From Anaerolineaceae bacterium (GTDB lineage Bacteria > Chloroflexota > Anaerolineae > Anaerolineales > Anaerolineaceae): a stretch of 64,000 nt of DNA. The translations under genes were made by a program, and so were the position numbers. The stretch spans positions 560,011-624,010 of the forward strand of contig JAURZL010000007.1 in the NCBI GenBank assembly GCA_030653365.1, given 5' to 3'. Shown here piece after piece: positions 45,398 through 54,083 of the stretch. The notes beneath the pieces are model-generated. The model was not told the origin of the DNA. It searched no databases and saw only the letters and a program-made list of their open reading frames with translations. Numbering within the stretch: position 1 is the stretch's first letter; every line of letters starts with the position of its first letter.

Positions 45398-47254
45398 TTA
45401 TTCTGTCAAGGTGGTTGATTTTTGTTTGAGAGCTTTACCCCGATCTTCAGCATTTAATTTTCTTTTCCTGATGCGAAAATTTTCTGGAGTTACTTCTAAT
45501 AGCTCGTCATCTGCCAGAAATTCCATAGCTTCATCCAATGATAATTCCCTGGGTGTGGATAATCGATATTCAAGATCCTTATTGGAGGATCTCATATTCG
45601 TTAGATGTTTTTTCTTGCATATATTTACTGTGATATCACTTTCGTTATATGTTTCACCAATAACCATTCCTTCGTATACTTCCAAACCAGCTCCAATAAA
45701 TAAAATGCCTCTGTCTTCCGCATTTTTAAGCCCATAAGTACTGGCAACACCTGTTTCCCAGGCTACTAAAGAGCTTGATTTACGAGATGGCACTTCACCG
45801 GCGTGGGGAAAATAACCGGAAAATATCGTATGCATGATTCCCTGTCCACGTGATATTGTCATTAATTGTTGTCGCAATCCAAGTAAGCCTCTGGTTGGGA
45901 TTTGATATCTCAAAATTGTAGCGTCTAATTTGTTTTCCATGCTTAACAGTTGCCCACGCCTGCCACCAAATAGTTCAATAACTGGGCCGACATACTCATT
46001 TACAACTTCAATGATTGCTTCTTCAAATGGCTCTAATAATCTCCCGTCTTCATCATGACGGAAGATTACTTCCGGTCTTGAGACTTGAAATTCGTAACCT
46101 TCCCGACGCATCGTTTCAATTAATATAGCAAGGTGCAATTCACCTCTACCTGATACTACAAAACGGTCAGCATATTCAGTATCTTCAACCCGAAGAGCCA
46201 TGTTATTTTTTGTTTCACGAAATAATCTTTCACGTATTTGTCTTGTGGTCAGATATTTTCCCGACCTTCCTGAAAATGGAGAATTATTTACTTCAAAACT
46301 CATTTTTACGGTAGGTTCTTCAACCATTATTCTCGGAAGTGGTGCGGTATTATCAATTGATGAAAGCGTCTCCCCGATACTTACATTGTGAATGCCTGCA
46401 ATAAAAGCTATATCCCCTGCTGATACTTGTTTTACTCGTTTCTTCTTTAATCCCTCAAAAACAAACAAATACTTAATTTTTTCATTTAAAATTTCATTGG
46501 TGTTTTTTATGATAATAATATTTTCACCCTCCGTTGCTTTTCCGGAGAATACCCTCCCTAAACATGTAGTTCCTAAATGTTCATCATAGCCAAGATTGGC
46601 GATTAACATCTGAAAAGGAGCGTCTGCGTCAACGAAAGGCGCAGGGATTTGATCAACAATTGTTTCAAACAAGGCTCGTAAATCATTATCTAATTCAGTA
46701 TCAACCAGACTGGATTTTCCTAAAACTGCGTTACAGTAAACAATAGTAAAACTTGCCTGATTTTCATCAGCCCCTAACTCAATAAACAGATCAAATGTAT
46801 CATTGAGCGCAATTTGAGGTACAGCATCTTTACGGTCAATTTTATTGATCACAACAATGGGCTTTAAACCCATTGCTAATGCTTTTTTGAGCACAAACCT
46901 GGTTTGTGGCATTGGGCCTTCAGCAGCATCAACTAAAAGTAAAACGCCATCGACCATATTAAGAACTCGTTCAACTTCTCCACCAAAATCTGCGTGGCCA
47001 GGTGTGTCTATAATATTTATTTTAATTTCATTTTTATAACGTTTGTCTAAATAATTTACTGACGTATTTTTGGATAAGATTGTTATTCCCCGTTCTTTTT
47101 CCAAATCATAAGAGTCCATAACCCTTTCACTAATGATTTGATGGTCTCCGAAAACCTGGGTTTGCTTTAACATCGCGTCCAACAATGTAGTTTTTCCATG
47201 GTCGACATGGGCGATGATAGCAATATTTCGAATATCTTCTCGTTTTGTTAACAT
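45398..47254 (-). CDS. typA: Translational GTPase TypA/BipA
   Basis: The 618-residue protein is a full TypA: G1 [11 protein letters not shown] near residue 15, G3 [16 protein letters not shown]4 [10 protein letters not shown], domain III with [15 protein letters not shown], the EF-G-like C-terminus and the TypA-specific end ([23 protein letters not shown], LRKRKLN). It binds the ribosome and influences assembly and stress response. AGGTGA precedes the ATG. The preceding gene ends at a hairpin between them. Confidence 0.96.
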   Translation of the reverse strand: MLTKREDIRNIAIIAHVDHGKTTLLDAMLKQTQVFGDHQIISERVMDSYDLEKERGITILSKNTSVNYLDKRYKNEIKINIIDTPGHADFGGEVERVLNMVDGVLLLVDAAEGPMPQTRFVLKKALAMGLKPIVVINKIDRKDAVPQIALNDTFDLFIELGADENQASFTIVYCNAVLGKSSLVDTELDNDLRALFETIVDQIPAPFVDADAPFQMLIANLGYDEHLGTTCLGRVFSGKATEGENIIIIKNTNEILNEKIKYLFVFEGLKKKRVKQVSAGDIAFIAGIHNVSIGETLSSIDNTAPLPRIMVEEPTVKMSFEVNNSPFSGRSGKYLTTRQIRERLFRETKNNMALRVEDTEYADRFVVSGRGELHLAILIETMRREGYEFQVSRPEVIFRHDEDGRLLEPFEEAIIEVVNEYVGPVIELFGGRRGQLLSMENKLDATILRYQIPTRGLLGLRQQLMTISRGQGIMHTIFSGYFPHAGEVPSRKSSSLVAWETGVASTYGLKNAEDRGILFIGAGLEVYEGMVIGETYNESDITVNICKKKHLTNMRSSNKDLEYRLSTPRELSLDEAMEFLADDELLEVTPENFRIRKRKLNAEDRGKALKQKSTTLTE

Positions 47255-47275
47255 AAATCACCTATAAAATAAAAG

Positions 47276-47294
47276 ATCCTGAAATTTTCAGGAT
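47276..47294 (-). terminator. Hairpin downstream of the 231-aa membrane protein gene
   Basis: The near-perfect palindrome ATCCTGAAA/TTTCAGGAT is followed on the minus strand by CTTTTATTTT. It lies between the 231-aa membrane protein stop and the typA start, so it probably ends the former's transcript. Confidence 0.5.
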
Positions 47295-47322
47295 TGCAAT
47301 TATACTCCTAATAGGGAATATT

Positions 47323-48018
47323 TTATTGATGAAAACTTCGTCGCATCAACAAAATATAAATTCCGAATATTATCAAACCTACTGATCCTGTATTTCCAAT
47401 GAAACCTATTGCACTTTCAGGATTACCAGCAATGTATAATCCCCAGCCTACAACAGCTAAAATACCACCAGGTATCAAAGGCCACCAAACAAAATTCTTC
47501 GTTAATGTTCTTGACACAACGGTAATTAATCCCCAACCAAAAGCAAATCCAACAAGCATGATGCCCGTCTGTTCCAGTGGATTGATTGCTGTCGTGTTCT
47601 CCCAGCCAAAGTAGAGACCGGGAGCAATACCCAGTAATAATGCCCCAGGAATGATTAGGCCGAAAAGTCTCCAATTAATCCCAGCCATTAGCAAACCAAT
47701 ACCAACCCCAATCCCGATATAAAGAATAAAATCGAGGATATTTGTTTCATTCTTAATAAAAGGGATGCCGATGGAATAAAAAACAAAAAAAGGTAATAAA
47801 ATCCAATTTATCACATTCTTTGTAGTAACATAAATAACTAAGAATAAAAATAGCCAAAATATACCCAAGCAATTGAAGGAGAGACCTAGAATCAATGATG
47901 TTGAAGGTCCAAAATCAATAATTTGAATGTTAATTAACAAAAAAATGAAAGTTAGGAGAAGACTGATAAATACTTGAAAATAAATGTTTTTTGAAATGTT
48001 TGAAAATGATTTTTCCAC
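47323..48018 (-). CDS. Multi-pass membrane protein of unknown function
   Basis: The 231-residue protein has six to eight hydrophobic segments (FQVFISLLLTFIFLLINIQI, IFWLFLFLVIYVTT, GIGVGIGLLMAGINW, LFGLIIPGALLLGIAPGLYF, GSVGLIIFGIYILLM). No conserved motif or family was recognised. The start is a GTG at 48018 with no strong ribosome site, so a downstream start is possible. It stands alone upstream of typA. Confidence 0.75.
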   Translation of the reverse strand: MEKSFSNISKNIYFQVFISLLLTFIFLLINIQIIDFGPSTSLILGLSFNCLGIFWLFLFLVIYVTTKNVINWILLPFFVFYSIGIPFIKNETNILDFILYIGIGVGIGLLMAGINWRLFGLIIPGALLLGIAPGLYFGWENTTAINPLEQTGIMLVGFAFGWGLITVVSRTLTKNFVWWPLIPGGILAVVGWGLYIAGNPESAIGFIGNTGSVGLIIFGIYILLMRRSFHQ

Positions 48019-48170
48019 TAGTGATCTGATCCAACTTTTTTGAAATTTTTATTATGATGAATATTTTATTTCAAATTTTCTCTTTTTTTATCTATGATAA
48101 CTAATCATCAGTAAAATTCTCATTCATTTTATAAATTATTACATGTTACTGGGGTCATAATTTTTTCACA

Positions 48171-48827
48171 TTATAAAAGCCCATTTCCTTTGGCAATAAT
48201 GACTGCGTGCATCCGATCTCTTGCTTCAAGTTTATTAAAAATATTGGTTAAATGATTTTTAACTGTCCCTTCAGCAATTACCAGGAACATAGCTATTTCT
48301 TTGTTACTCATTCCCGTAGCCACCATTTTTAATATTTCTAATTCTCGTCGTGATAAATTTTCAAATTGGGTGCCTTTATCCAATTTTTGAATTCTTGGTG
48401 TTCTAGTAAATTCAGCCATAACTTTTGCGGTGATGGATGGTAATAAGTAATATTCTCCTTTATTGGCTGTTCTAATGGCGTCAAATAATTTTTCTGGTGA
48501 CACATCTTTTAATAAATATCCAACAGCTCCTGCATAAAGTGCATCAAAAACAAGATCATCCTCATCAAATGTTGTAAGAACAATTATTTTTATTCCTGGG
48601 TGTTGTTGTAAAATTCTTTTTGTAGCATCAACACCTCCCATTCCTGGCATACGTAAATCCATTAGAATAACTTCAGGATTATTTTTCGTTGCAGCCAAAA
48701 CAGCTTCCTCACCAGTACTGGCTTGACTTACAACTTCAAAATCCTTTTGAACTGATAATAAAGTAATTAATCCTTCTCTAAATAATTCCTGATCATCTAC
48801 TATAAGTAATTTAATTTTTTTTATCAT
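48171..48827 (-). CDS. NarL-type response regulator of the adjacent sensor kinase
   Basis: The 218-residue protein has a receiver domain (LLIVDDQELFREGL, phospho-acceptor Asp in VILMDLRMPGM, T in IIVLTTFDEDD, Lys in YLLKDVSPE) and a LuxR-type HTH (LSRREILKMVATGMSNKEIA-like segment near residue 155, VKNHLTNIFNKLEA). Its start overlaps the kinase stop by 17 bp, so the two are one operon. It will act on promoters not identifiable here. The phn operon just upstream is a possible but unproven target. Confidence 0.93.
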   Translation of the reverse strand: MIKKIKLLIVDDQELFREGLITLLSVQKDFEVVSQASTGEEAVLAATKNNPEVILMDLRMPGMGGVDATKRILQQHPGIKIIVLTTFDEDDLVFDALYAGAVGYLLKDVSPEKLFDAIRTANKGEYYLLPSITAKVMAEFTRTPRIQKLDKGTQFENLSRRELEILKMVATGMSNKEIAMFLVIAEGTVKNHLTNIFNKLEARDRMHAVIIAKGNGLL

Positions 48828-50022
48828 ATGGCAACTCTATCTCAATACTAAATCCATTTTCTGGAGATGTTTTGATCTTAAACGACCCATCAAGCAATTC
48901 GATTCTTTCTCCTAAACCTTGTAATCCATATCCTGAGCGAAATTCGCTCATACCCATCCCATCATCGTGAATTTTTAAAGAAAGGGAATCGTCATCTGAA
49001 TAGTCCAAAATACAATAATAATTTTTTGCATGGGAGTATTTGCAAGTATTGTTTACAGTTTCTTGCACTATTCTGAAGATTGCGGATTTCAATTTTTCAT
49101 CAAGCATTTTTTCTTCACCAAGGATTTCCAAATGAGAACGAATTCCAATCCAATCACATGGACGAATGGCTCTGTCTAAAGCATCTTTGATTGTTTCATT
49201 GTCATCAAAATCGTATCTTAATGTGGAAACTGATCTACGAACATCAATCAAAGCTATCTGCGATTGAGATCTAGCTTTTTCTATTGCATCTTTCGCTTTC
49301 TGTGGCTCATCATCAATAATCGCCTTAGCAGCAAGTAATTGCATATGAATTGTGGTTAAGTAATGTCCTAAACCATCATGAATTTCTCGGGCAATCCTGT
49401 TACGTTCCTTGATAACAGTTAATTGTTCCACCTCGGAAGCATAAGATCGTAGCTTCTCATTTACATCTTCTAGTTCTATTAATAATCTTTCCACCTCTCG
49501 TTTAGACCTCTCTTCATCAATAGCCATTTGTGTGAAAACCATTATGTAAATTAGTCCAGCTAAAATTGTTGGTAATGAAGACCAGACATTTTCTAAAGTC
49601 CCTGAATACTGACGAATAGCCCAGGCATATCCAAAAACAATAGATATATTGATTAGATAAAGCCAATATCCTGGAGCCAAAACGACAGCATGTCCTGCGA
49701 TAGGTAATAATAATATGGCAGAAAAACCTGCGCCTTTCCCTAAATAAACAATAACAGATCCAATAAATATTTGTAATGAAAAATAAAAAAATATCCAGTT
49801 AAAAGTTTTTTGTTTCGCGACAAAATTATAGCCATAAATGCCAATGGTGATATAAGCCACTCCTAAAAGCACCATTATTAATAATTGTGACAGATTTGTT
49901 TCTTTTAGTGCGCTGAACATTGCAAAATATGATGCTAGCACAACAACTGTAAATGCAAGATCAGCACTCCCCTTGAAAGAAAAATCTCCAGATATTTTTT
50001 GTTGGCTAAAATTTTTTATCAT
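48811..50022 (-). CDS. DesK-type sensor histidine kinase
   Basis: The 403-residue protein has about six N-terminal membrane helices, a coiled-coil linker (VERLLIELEDVNEKLRSYASE), and a HisKA_3 dimerisation domain with phospho-His in AREIHDGLGHYLTTIH near residue 215. The ATPase domain has the N box (VQETVNNTCKYSHA) and G1 HDDGMGM followed by GYGLQGLGERIELLDG. It would phosphorylate the NarL-type partner encoded immediately downstream. The membrane-embedded sensor has no recognised ligand domain. Confidence 0.92.
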   Translation of the reverse strand: MIKNFSQQKISGDFSFKGSADLAFTVVVLASYFAMFSALKETNLSQLLIMVLLGVAYITIGIYGYNFVAKQKTFNWIFFYFSLQIFIGSVIVYLGKGAGFSAILLLPIAGHAVVLAPGYWLYLINISIVFGYAWAIRQYSGTLENVWSSLPTILAGLIYIMVFTQMAIDEERSKREVERLLIELEDVNEKLRSYASEVEQLTVIKERNRIAREIHDGLGHYLTTIHMQLLAAKAIIDDEPQKAKDAIEKARSQSQIALIDVRRSVSTLRYDFDDNETIKDALDRAIRPCDWIGIRSHLEILGEEKMLDEKLKSAIFRIVQETVNNTCKYSHAKNYYCILDYSDDDSLSLKIHDDGMGMSEFRSGYGLQGLGERIELLDGSFKIKTSPENGFSIEIELPYDKKN

Positions 50023-50078
50023 AAAAAGTATTTTAACATCAATTTACAAATTACGTTATTGGCTATGCGCAATGTTAT

Positions 50079-50114
50079 TAAAAAAGACAAGCTGTTTTGG
50101 TAACAATGCTTGTC
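50079..50114 (-). terminator. Rho-independent terminator after phnE
   Basis: GACAAGC (50086-50092) and GCTTGTC (50108-50114) pair, with the loop containing a smaller TGTT/AACA pairing. On the minus strand the stem is followed by TTTTTT. It ends the phnDCE transcript 28 bases after the phnE stop. Confidence 0.75.
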
Positions 50115-50141
50115 CTTTTATCTCTTTTAGTCAATAAGTGA

Positions 50142-51956
50142 TTAGACTAATTTCTCGCGCAATTTCGAACTGATGTAATCCATTGAGGCCACGACTACTG
50201 CAATGGCGAGCATTTGCACTGATGCTGCACGATAGTTCAACAAATTAATGTTTTGTTGTAATAGGAAACCAATTCCGCCGCCACCAGCAAAACCAATAAT
50301 CGTTGACATCCTAACATTGATATCCCATCGATACATCGTAAATGAGATGTAAGGTGGAATAATTTGTGGAACAACAGCATAGATAATGGTTTGAAGTCGA
50401 TTTGCACCGGTAGCCGACACCGCTTCGATTGGTCCAGCCATAATTGATTCGACCTGTTCAGAATACAATTTCGCCAAAGATGCGATAGTATGTAATGCAA
50501 GAGCAAGCGAACCCGCAAACGGACCAATTCCAACCCATACTACGAACACAATTGCCATAACCAACGCTTCAATCGACCGTAATACATTGAAGATGGTTCT
50601 GGATATTAAATATACAGCCATGCCAATTGGAACAGGAGCTTTGGGTTTATATAGCATGCCAAGAACACCTCCAGTGACAACCCCTATTATTGCTGGTATT
50701 GTCCTTGTGATTAATGGTTGATTAATTTGATAAATCCAATCAATTCCACCCATAATTATTAAAAACCACAAAGCACCGGCTATTCCTCCAAAAATAATTC
50801 CTAATAATTTATGAATAGAAGGTGTAAATTTCTTTAAAAGCAAATTTCCTGCCTTACCAGCAACTCCTGAAAGTACTCCAGCACCTAAAAGTGCTGTGAC
50901 GATGACCATAATCATGCCTAAAATATCACCGATATCAGCAAAAAATGATCCGAGGAAACCAAAAGCTCCGAGATTGACACTCGCGTTGGTTCCTATAATG
51001 ATCATTAATTTGCTTACCATAAAAAGTATAAAAACTACAGTTAGTGCAATCAATACTAATGTTATTGAACGAATAAAACGTGTTTTTCCACTGGGAGGAT
51101 CTAATTCTTCAGGTGGTACTGCCCATTTAAAAAGACCAAAAGCGATTCCAGAACCAATTACTATTGAAAGTAGTATGATCCACCCATTTACTGCTAATAA
51201 ATCACTTAAATTCCTCATCCACATAGCACCAATTCCACCAAGAACGATCCCAATTGGAATTGCAATCAGATTTAACGAGACCACGATTATTGGGCTTGTT
51301 ACATCTTTCATTAAATTTCTGGCAGCAAAGAAGCTCAGTGGAACTGCTAATAAAGTTCCTAATGTTGTAGCCAATAATGCCAAAAATACAGTTTCAATGA
51401 TTTTGTCCCATGTTTCAATTGCAGTTCTAGTAAACCTGGGCTCACCAATATTCTTACTGGTAACTGTTTCGATATATTGAATTTCAGTCTCAGGACGCCT
51501 TGGAATTGTCACTGTAATTTCAAAACTACCATTTTCATCTGTTTCAAATATACCCATGCCAAGGGTAACACCGCTTGGTGGAAGAAAATTTATCGGACCC
51601 TTAACATTCGGCTCAAAGTTCGTTCCTCGAAATATCATTTTTGTTCCAGGATCAGCACAATATGCTTCCGGTTCAAAATGTGCTAATGTTTTATCTTCAA
51701 CTTCTGGTTCAAATCCACCTTCTGGACAAGGCACATAAAAAGGAATTTCTATTTTTACTTGTTCTTTATCAAATTCTACGATATCAGGTTTTGCTAACGC
51801 ACGTAAAATTCTAAATAACTGAGTTTGTCTTCGCTCAGATTTTGTTTCTTCCAAATTTACTTTTGTAACTTTAAATCCATAAGCGTAAGTCACCAACACT
51901 AATAAGATAGCCAAACCTAAACCGATCGAGCGAAGTGCTGATTTTGATTTCTTCAC
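50142..51956 (-). CDS. phnE: Phosphonate/phosphite ABC transporter permease, enlarged PhnE
   Basis: The 604-residue protein is about twice the usual PhnE length (near 270). An N-terminal anchor is followed by an exported beta-rich region (residues about 45-165). The first PhnE block is ETVFLALLATTLGTLLAVPLSFFAARN near 190, then there is an insert of roughly 200 residues with extra membrane helices. The conserved end follows (RSIEALVMAIVFVVWVGIGPFAG, the EAA-like SATGANRLQTI, PPYISFTMYRWDINVR). The start is a GTG with GGAAGGG upstream. It pairs with PhnC and PhnD; one long chain may form both half-channels as a homodimer. Confidence 0.88.
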   Translation of the reverse strand: MKKSKSALRSIGLGLAILLVLVTYAYGFKVTKVNLEETKSERRQTQLFRILRALAKPDIVEFDKEQVKIEIPFYVPCPEGGFEPEVEDKTLAHFEPEAYCADPGTKMIFRGTNFEPNVKGPINFLPPSGVTLGMGIFETDENGSFEITVTIPRRPETEIQYIETVTSKNIGEPRFTRTAIETWDKIIETVFLALLATTLGTLLAVPLSFFAARNLMKDVTSPIIVVSLNLIAIPIGIVLGGIGAMWMRNLSDLLAVNGWIILLSIVIGSGIAFGLFKWAVPPEELDPPSGKTRFIRSITLVLIALTVVFILFMVSKLMIIIGTNASVNLGAFGFLGSFFADIGDILGMIMVIVTALLGAGVLSGVAGKAGNLLLKKFTPSIHKLLGIIFGGIAGALWFLIIMGGIDWIYQINQPLITRTIPAIIGVVTGGVLGMLYKPKAPVPIGMAVYLISRTIFNVLRSIEALVMAIVFVVWVGIGPFAGSLALALHTIASLAKLYSEQVESIMAGPIEAVSATGANRLQTIIYAVVPQIIPPYISFTMYRWDINVRMSTIIGFAGGGGIGFLLQQNINLLNYRAASVQMLAIAVVVASMDYISSKLREKLV

Positions 51957-51967
51957 ATTTCCCTTCC

Positions 51968-52720
51968 TCAGCCGACGCGTTCGGCTTCTTTTCCATAAAT
52001 TTCTTTAAATTTCGCATCATCGATCTCAGTTGGCAATCCATCAAATACTACCAACCCATCATTTAAGGCGACAACCCGATCAGCATAACGATGAACAATA
52101 TCCAAAAAATGTAAACTACATAAAATGGTTACACCTTCTTCTTTATTTAATTTTTCCAGGTATTGCATGATGCTGTGAGCTAAAACTGGATCGAGGCTGG
52201 CTACTGGTTCATCTGCCAGAATCATTTCTGGATCCTGTATCATCGCTCTCGCAATTCCAACTCTTTGTTGCTGACCACCACTCAATTCATCAGCTCTGTG
52301 ATAGGCTTTGTCTTTAATTCCAACCCGGTCGAGTCTAAGTAATGCATTATCAATATCTTTTTTAGGAAATCGGTTAATAAGACTCATTAATGGATTAACG
52401 TAACCCAGTCGACCACTAAGCACATTCGTGATGACATTAGACCTCAAAACCAGATTAAAATGTTGAAACACCATTCCAATACGTCTTCGAATTAGTCTTA
52501 ATTCATCATCTGATGCGGTTGTAATATCAACGCCATGCCAGAAGATATTACCGGATGTTGGTTCAATCAATCGATTTATACATCTCAATAATGTAGACTT
52601 TCCAGAACCGCTTAATCCAATGACAGCAAGAAATTGCCCTTTTGGCACCGAAAAACTGACCCCCTTCAACGCCTGGACATTGCCATCATAAATCTTTACC
52701 AGGTTTTTAATTTCAAGCAT
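51968..52720 (-). CDS. phnC: Phosphonate/phosphite ABC transporter ATP-binding protein
   Basis: The 250-residue ABC ATPase has Walker A GLSGSGKSTLLR near residue 36, the Q loop VFQHFNLV, signature LSGGQQQRVGIA near residue 145, Walker B MILADEPVASLDP and the switch His in CSLHFLD. The PhnC-typical insert LSGRLGYVNPLMSLINRFPK follows the Q loop. AGGA lies 6 bases before the ATG. It couples ATP hydrolysis to import through PhnE. Confidence 0.95.
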   Translation of the reverse strand: MLEIKNLVKIYDGNVQALKGVSFSVPKGQFLAVIGLSGSGKSTLLRCINRLIEPTSGNIFWHGVDITTASDDELRLIRRRIGMVFQHFNLVLRSNVITNVLSGRLGYVNPLMSLINRFPKKDIDNALLRLDRVGIKDKAYHRADELSGGQQQRVGIARAMIQDPEMILADEPVASLDPVLAHSIMQYLEKLNKEEGVTILCSLHFLDIVHRYADRVVALNDGLVVFDGLPTEIDDAKFKEIYGKEAERVG

Positions 52721-52743
52721 AATTATTCCTAATAAATAAAATT

Positions 52744-52769
52744 CCCCGAATGACTTTCGCCATTCGGGG
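52744..52769 (-). terminator. GC-rich hairpin between phnD and phnC
   Basis: CCCCGAATG and CATTCGGGG form a perfect 9-bp stem with an 8-base loop, followed on the minus strand by AATTTTATTT. It lies between the phnD stop and the phnC start. Such a site usually lets partial read-through, or protects upstream RNA, so that the binding protein is made in excess over the ATPase and permease. Confidence 0.8.
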
Positions 52770-52787
52770 TTAATGTAAATTAGTGGT

Positions 52788-53915
52788 TTATCTGAAATTA
52801 TCTAATGTAGTACCGTTGGCTTCTGCGACCAAACGGATTACATCATAATCCGAATCAACTGCGACATCCAGACCAGTCCAGTTGTAGAAGTCAACACTTC
52901 CGATAGATTCTTTCCATGCATCAGTTTTCGCAAATTCGATTAGCGCTGCTTCAATTAAAGCGCGAATATCAGCAGGAAAATCAGGGCCAAATGATAAAGT
53001 GTCGTTAGGAATTTCTGGAGTAAGAGCTAAAATCTTGACTTTTTCAACTACGTCCGGAGCTTCAGTTCGAATGTTAGCACGAGCATCTAATACAGTCCAT
53101 CCACCACAAACTAAGCCATCATCACTCGCAACACATTCATCAATCAAATCTTCAGGAATATCAAAAGCATCACCTATTTTCCAGGGTGTTTCACCTTCTG
53201 GTTTCGCAGGTGGTGAGAAGAATGAAGTCGAGAATTCTACATCGCCATTATAAACTGCGGCAACAGATTGATTATGACCACCTGTTTCCACCTGTTCTCC
53301 AGGTACAATACCTTGTTCAGCAAGCCAGGCACTGGGAACCTGGAAACCAGAAGTTGATGCACCATCCGGGAAACCCCAGGATTTGCCATTTAAATCCTCA
53401 ATAGTTTCAATTCCACTATCACGAGCTACAAGGATTTGAGCCCAATAAACACTATATCCACGACGAACTGCTTTAAATGCTACATCTACACCACAAAGTT
53501 CATTCGCAATTACATATGGTGTTGCGGGGATAAAGCCCATGGTGTTATCAGGAGAAGCACACATTTCTTCTACTGTCGCCGCATATGATGTCGGAACTAC
53601 AACTTCAAATTCCAATCCAGTAGCAGCTTTTAGTGCTTCAGCCATCATTTCACCACCTGTTACGATCACGTTCGCATCGACGGATGGTACAAACAATACT
53701 TTGATGGGATTTTCAACTGTCCCAATCGTAACCACCGGTTCAGGTTCTTCCGTTGGCGGCACTGCAGTTGGTTCAGGCGCTTTGGTTGGTTCGACAACAG
53801 GTTCTGCCGGTTGCTCAACTGGCATTGGTTCAGGCGTTGCCGCTGGCTGACAGGCAGCCAACAATAAAGCCATTGTAAGGACTAAAGCAAAAACAATATA
53901 TTGAATTTTCTTCAT
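52788..53915 (-). CDS. phnD: Phosphonate/phosphite ABC transporter substrate-binding lipoprotein
   Basis: The 375-residue protein has a lipoprotein signal (LTMALLLAAC, Cys22), a Pro/Glu/Thr-rich linker of about 40 residues and a periplasmic-binding-protein fold of the PhnD type. Motifs are VLFVPSVDANVI, GFIPATPYVIANE, ARDSGIETIEDLNGKSWGF and a serine/threonine-rich ligand loop (DGASTSGFQVP). It would deliver a phosphonate, phosphite or related phosphorus compound to PhnCE; the ligand is not predictable. AGGAGGA precedes the ATG. It is the first gene of the operon. Confidence 0.92.
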   Translation of the reverse strand: MKKIQYIVFALVLTMALLLAACQPAATPEPMPVEQPAEPVVEPTKAPEPTAVPPTEEPEPVVTIGTVENPIKVLFVPSVDANVIVTGGEMMAEALKAATGLEFEVVVPTSYAATVEEMCASPDNTMGFIPATPYVIANELCGVDVAFKAVRRGYSVYWAQILVARDSGIETIEDLNGKSWGFPDGASTSGFQVPSAWLAEQGIVPGEQVETGGHNQSVAAVYNGDVEFSTSFFSPPAKPEGETPWKIGDAFDIPEDLIDECVASDDGLVCGGWTVLDARANIRTEAPDVVEKVKILALTPEIPNDTLSFGPDFPADIRALIEAALIEFAKTDAWKESIGSVDFYNWTGLDVAVDSDYDVIRLVAEANGTTLDNFR

Positions 53916-53944
53916 TTCTTCCTCCTAATGAAGTGAAATATAGG

Positions 53945-53964
53945 TGGAGGGCAATCACCCTCCA
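53945..53964 (-). promoter_or_regulatory. 5' leader hairpin of phnD
   Basis: TGGAGGG and CCCTCCA form a perfect 7-bp stem with a 6-base loop in the phnD leader, just after the predicted transcription start. No T run follows, so it is less likely a terminator. A 5' stability element, or a site affecting translation of phnD, is possible. Confidence 0.6.
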
Positions 53965-53972
53965 GACAACTA

Positions 53973-54001
53973 ATTCTAGTCAATATAGCAACCTAATGCA
54001 A
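53973..54001 (-). promoter_or_regulatory. Candidate promoter of phnDCE
   Basis: On the minus strand TTGCAT (54001-53996) and TAGAAT (53978-53973) are separated by 17 bp. The predicted start is near 53966, so the transcript would begin almost directly with the leader hairpin. No tandem Pho-box pattern is seen nearby. Confidence 0.4.
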
Positions 54002-54083
54002 TGTTTAGATCATAACTTTTTGTTCCTTTTGAGAAAATTTTAAGATTCCCCACCATTATTCGATATGCTACACGAAATATTGA

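Noticed and set aside
53500..53850. 103-residue plus-strand frame rich in Gly/Ser/Thr (53539-53850)
   Set aside because: It is the reverse-strand shadow of the Pro/Glu/Thr-rich linker of phnD.
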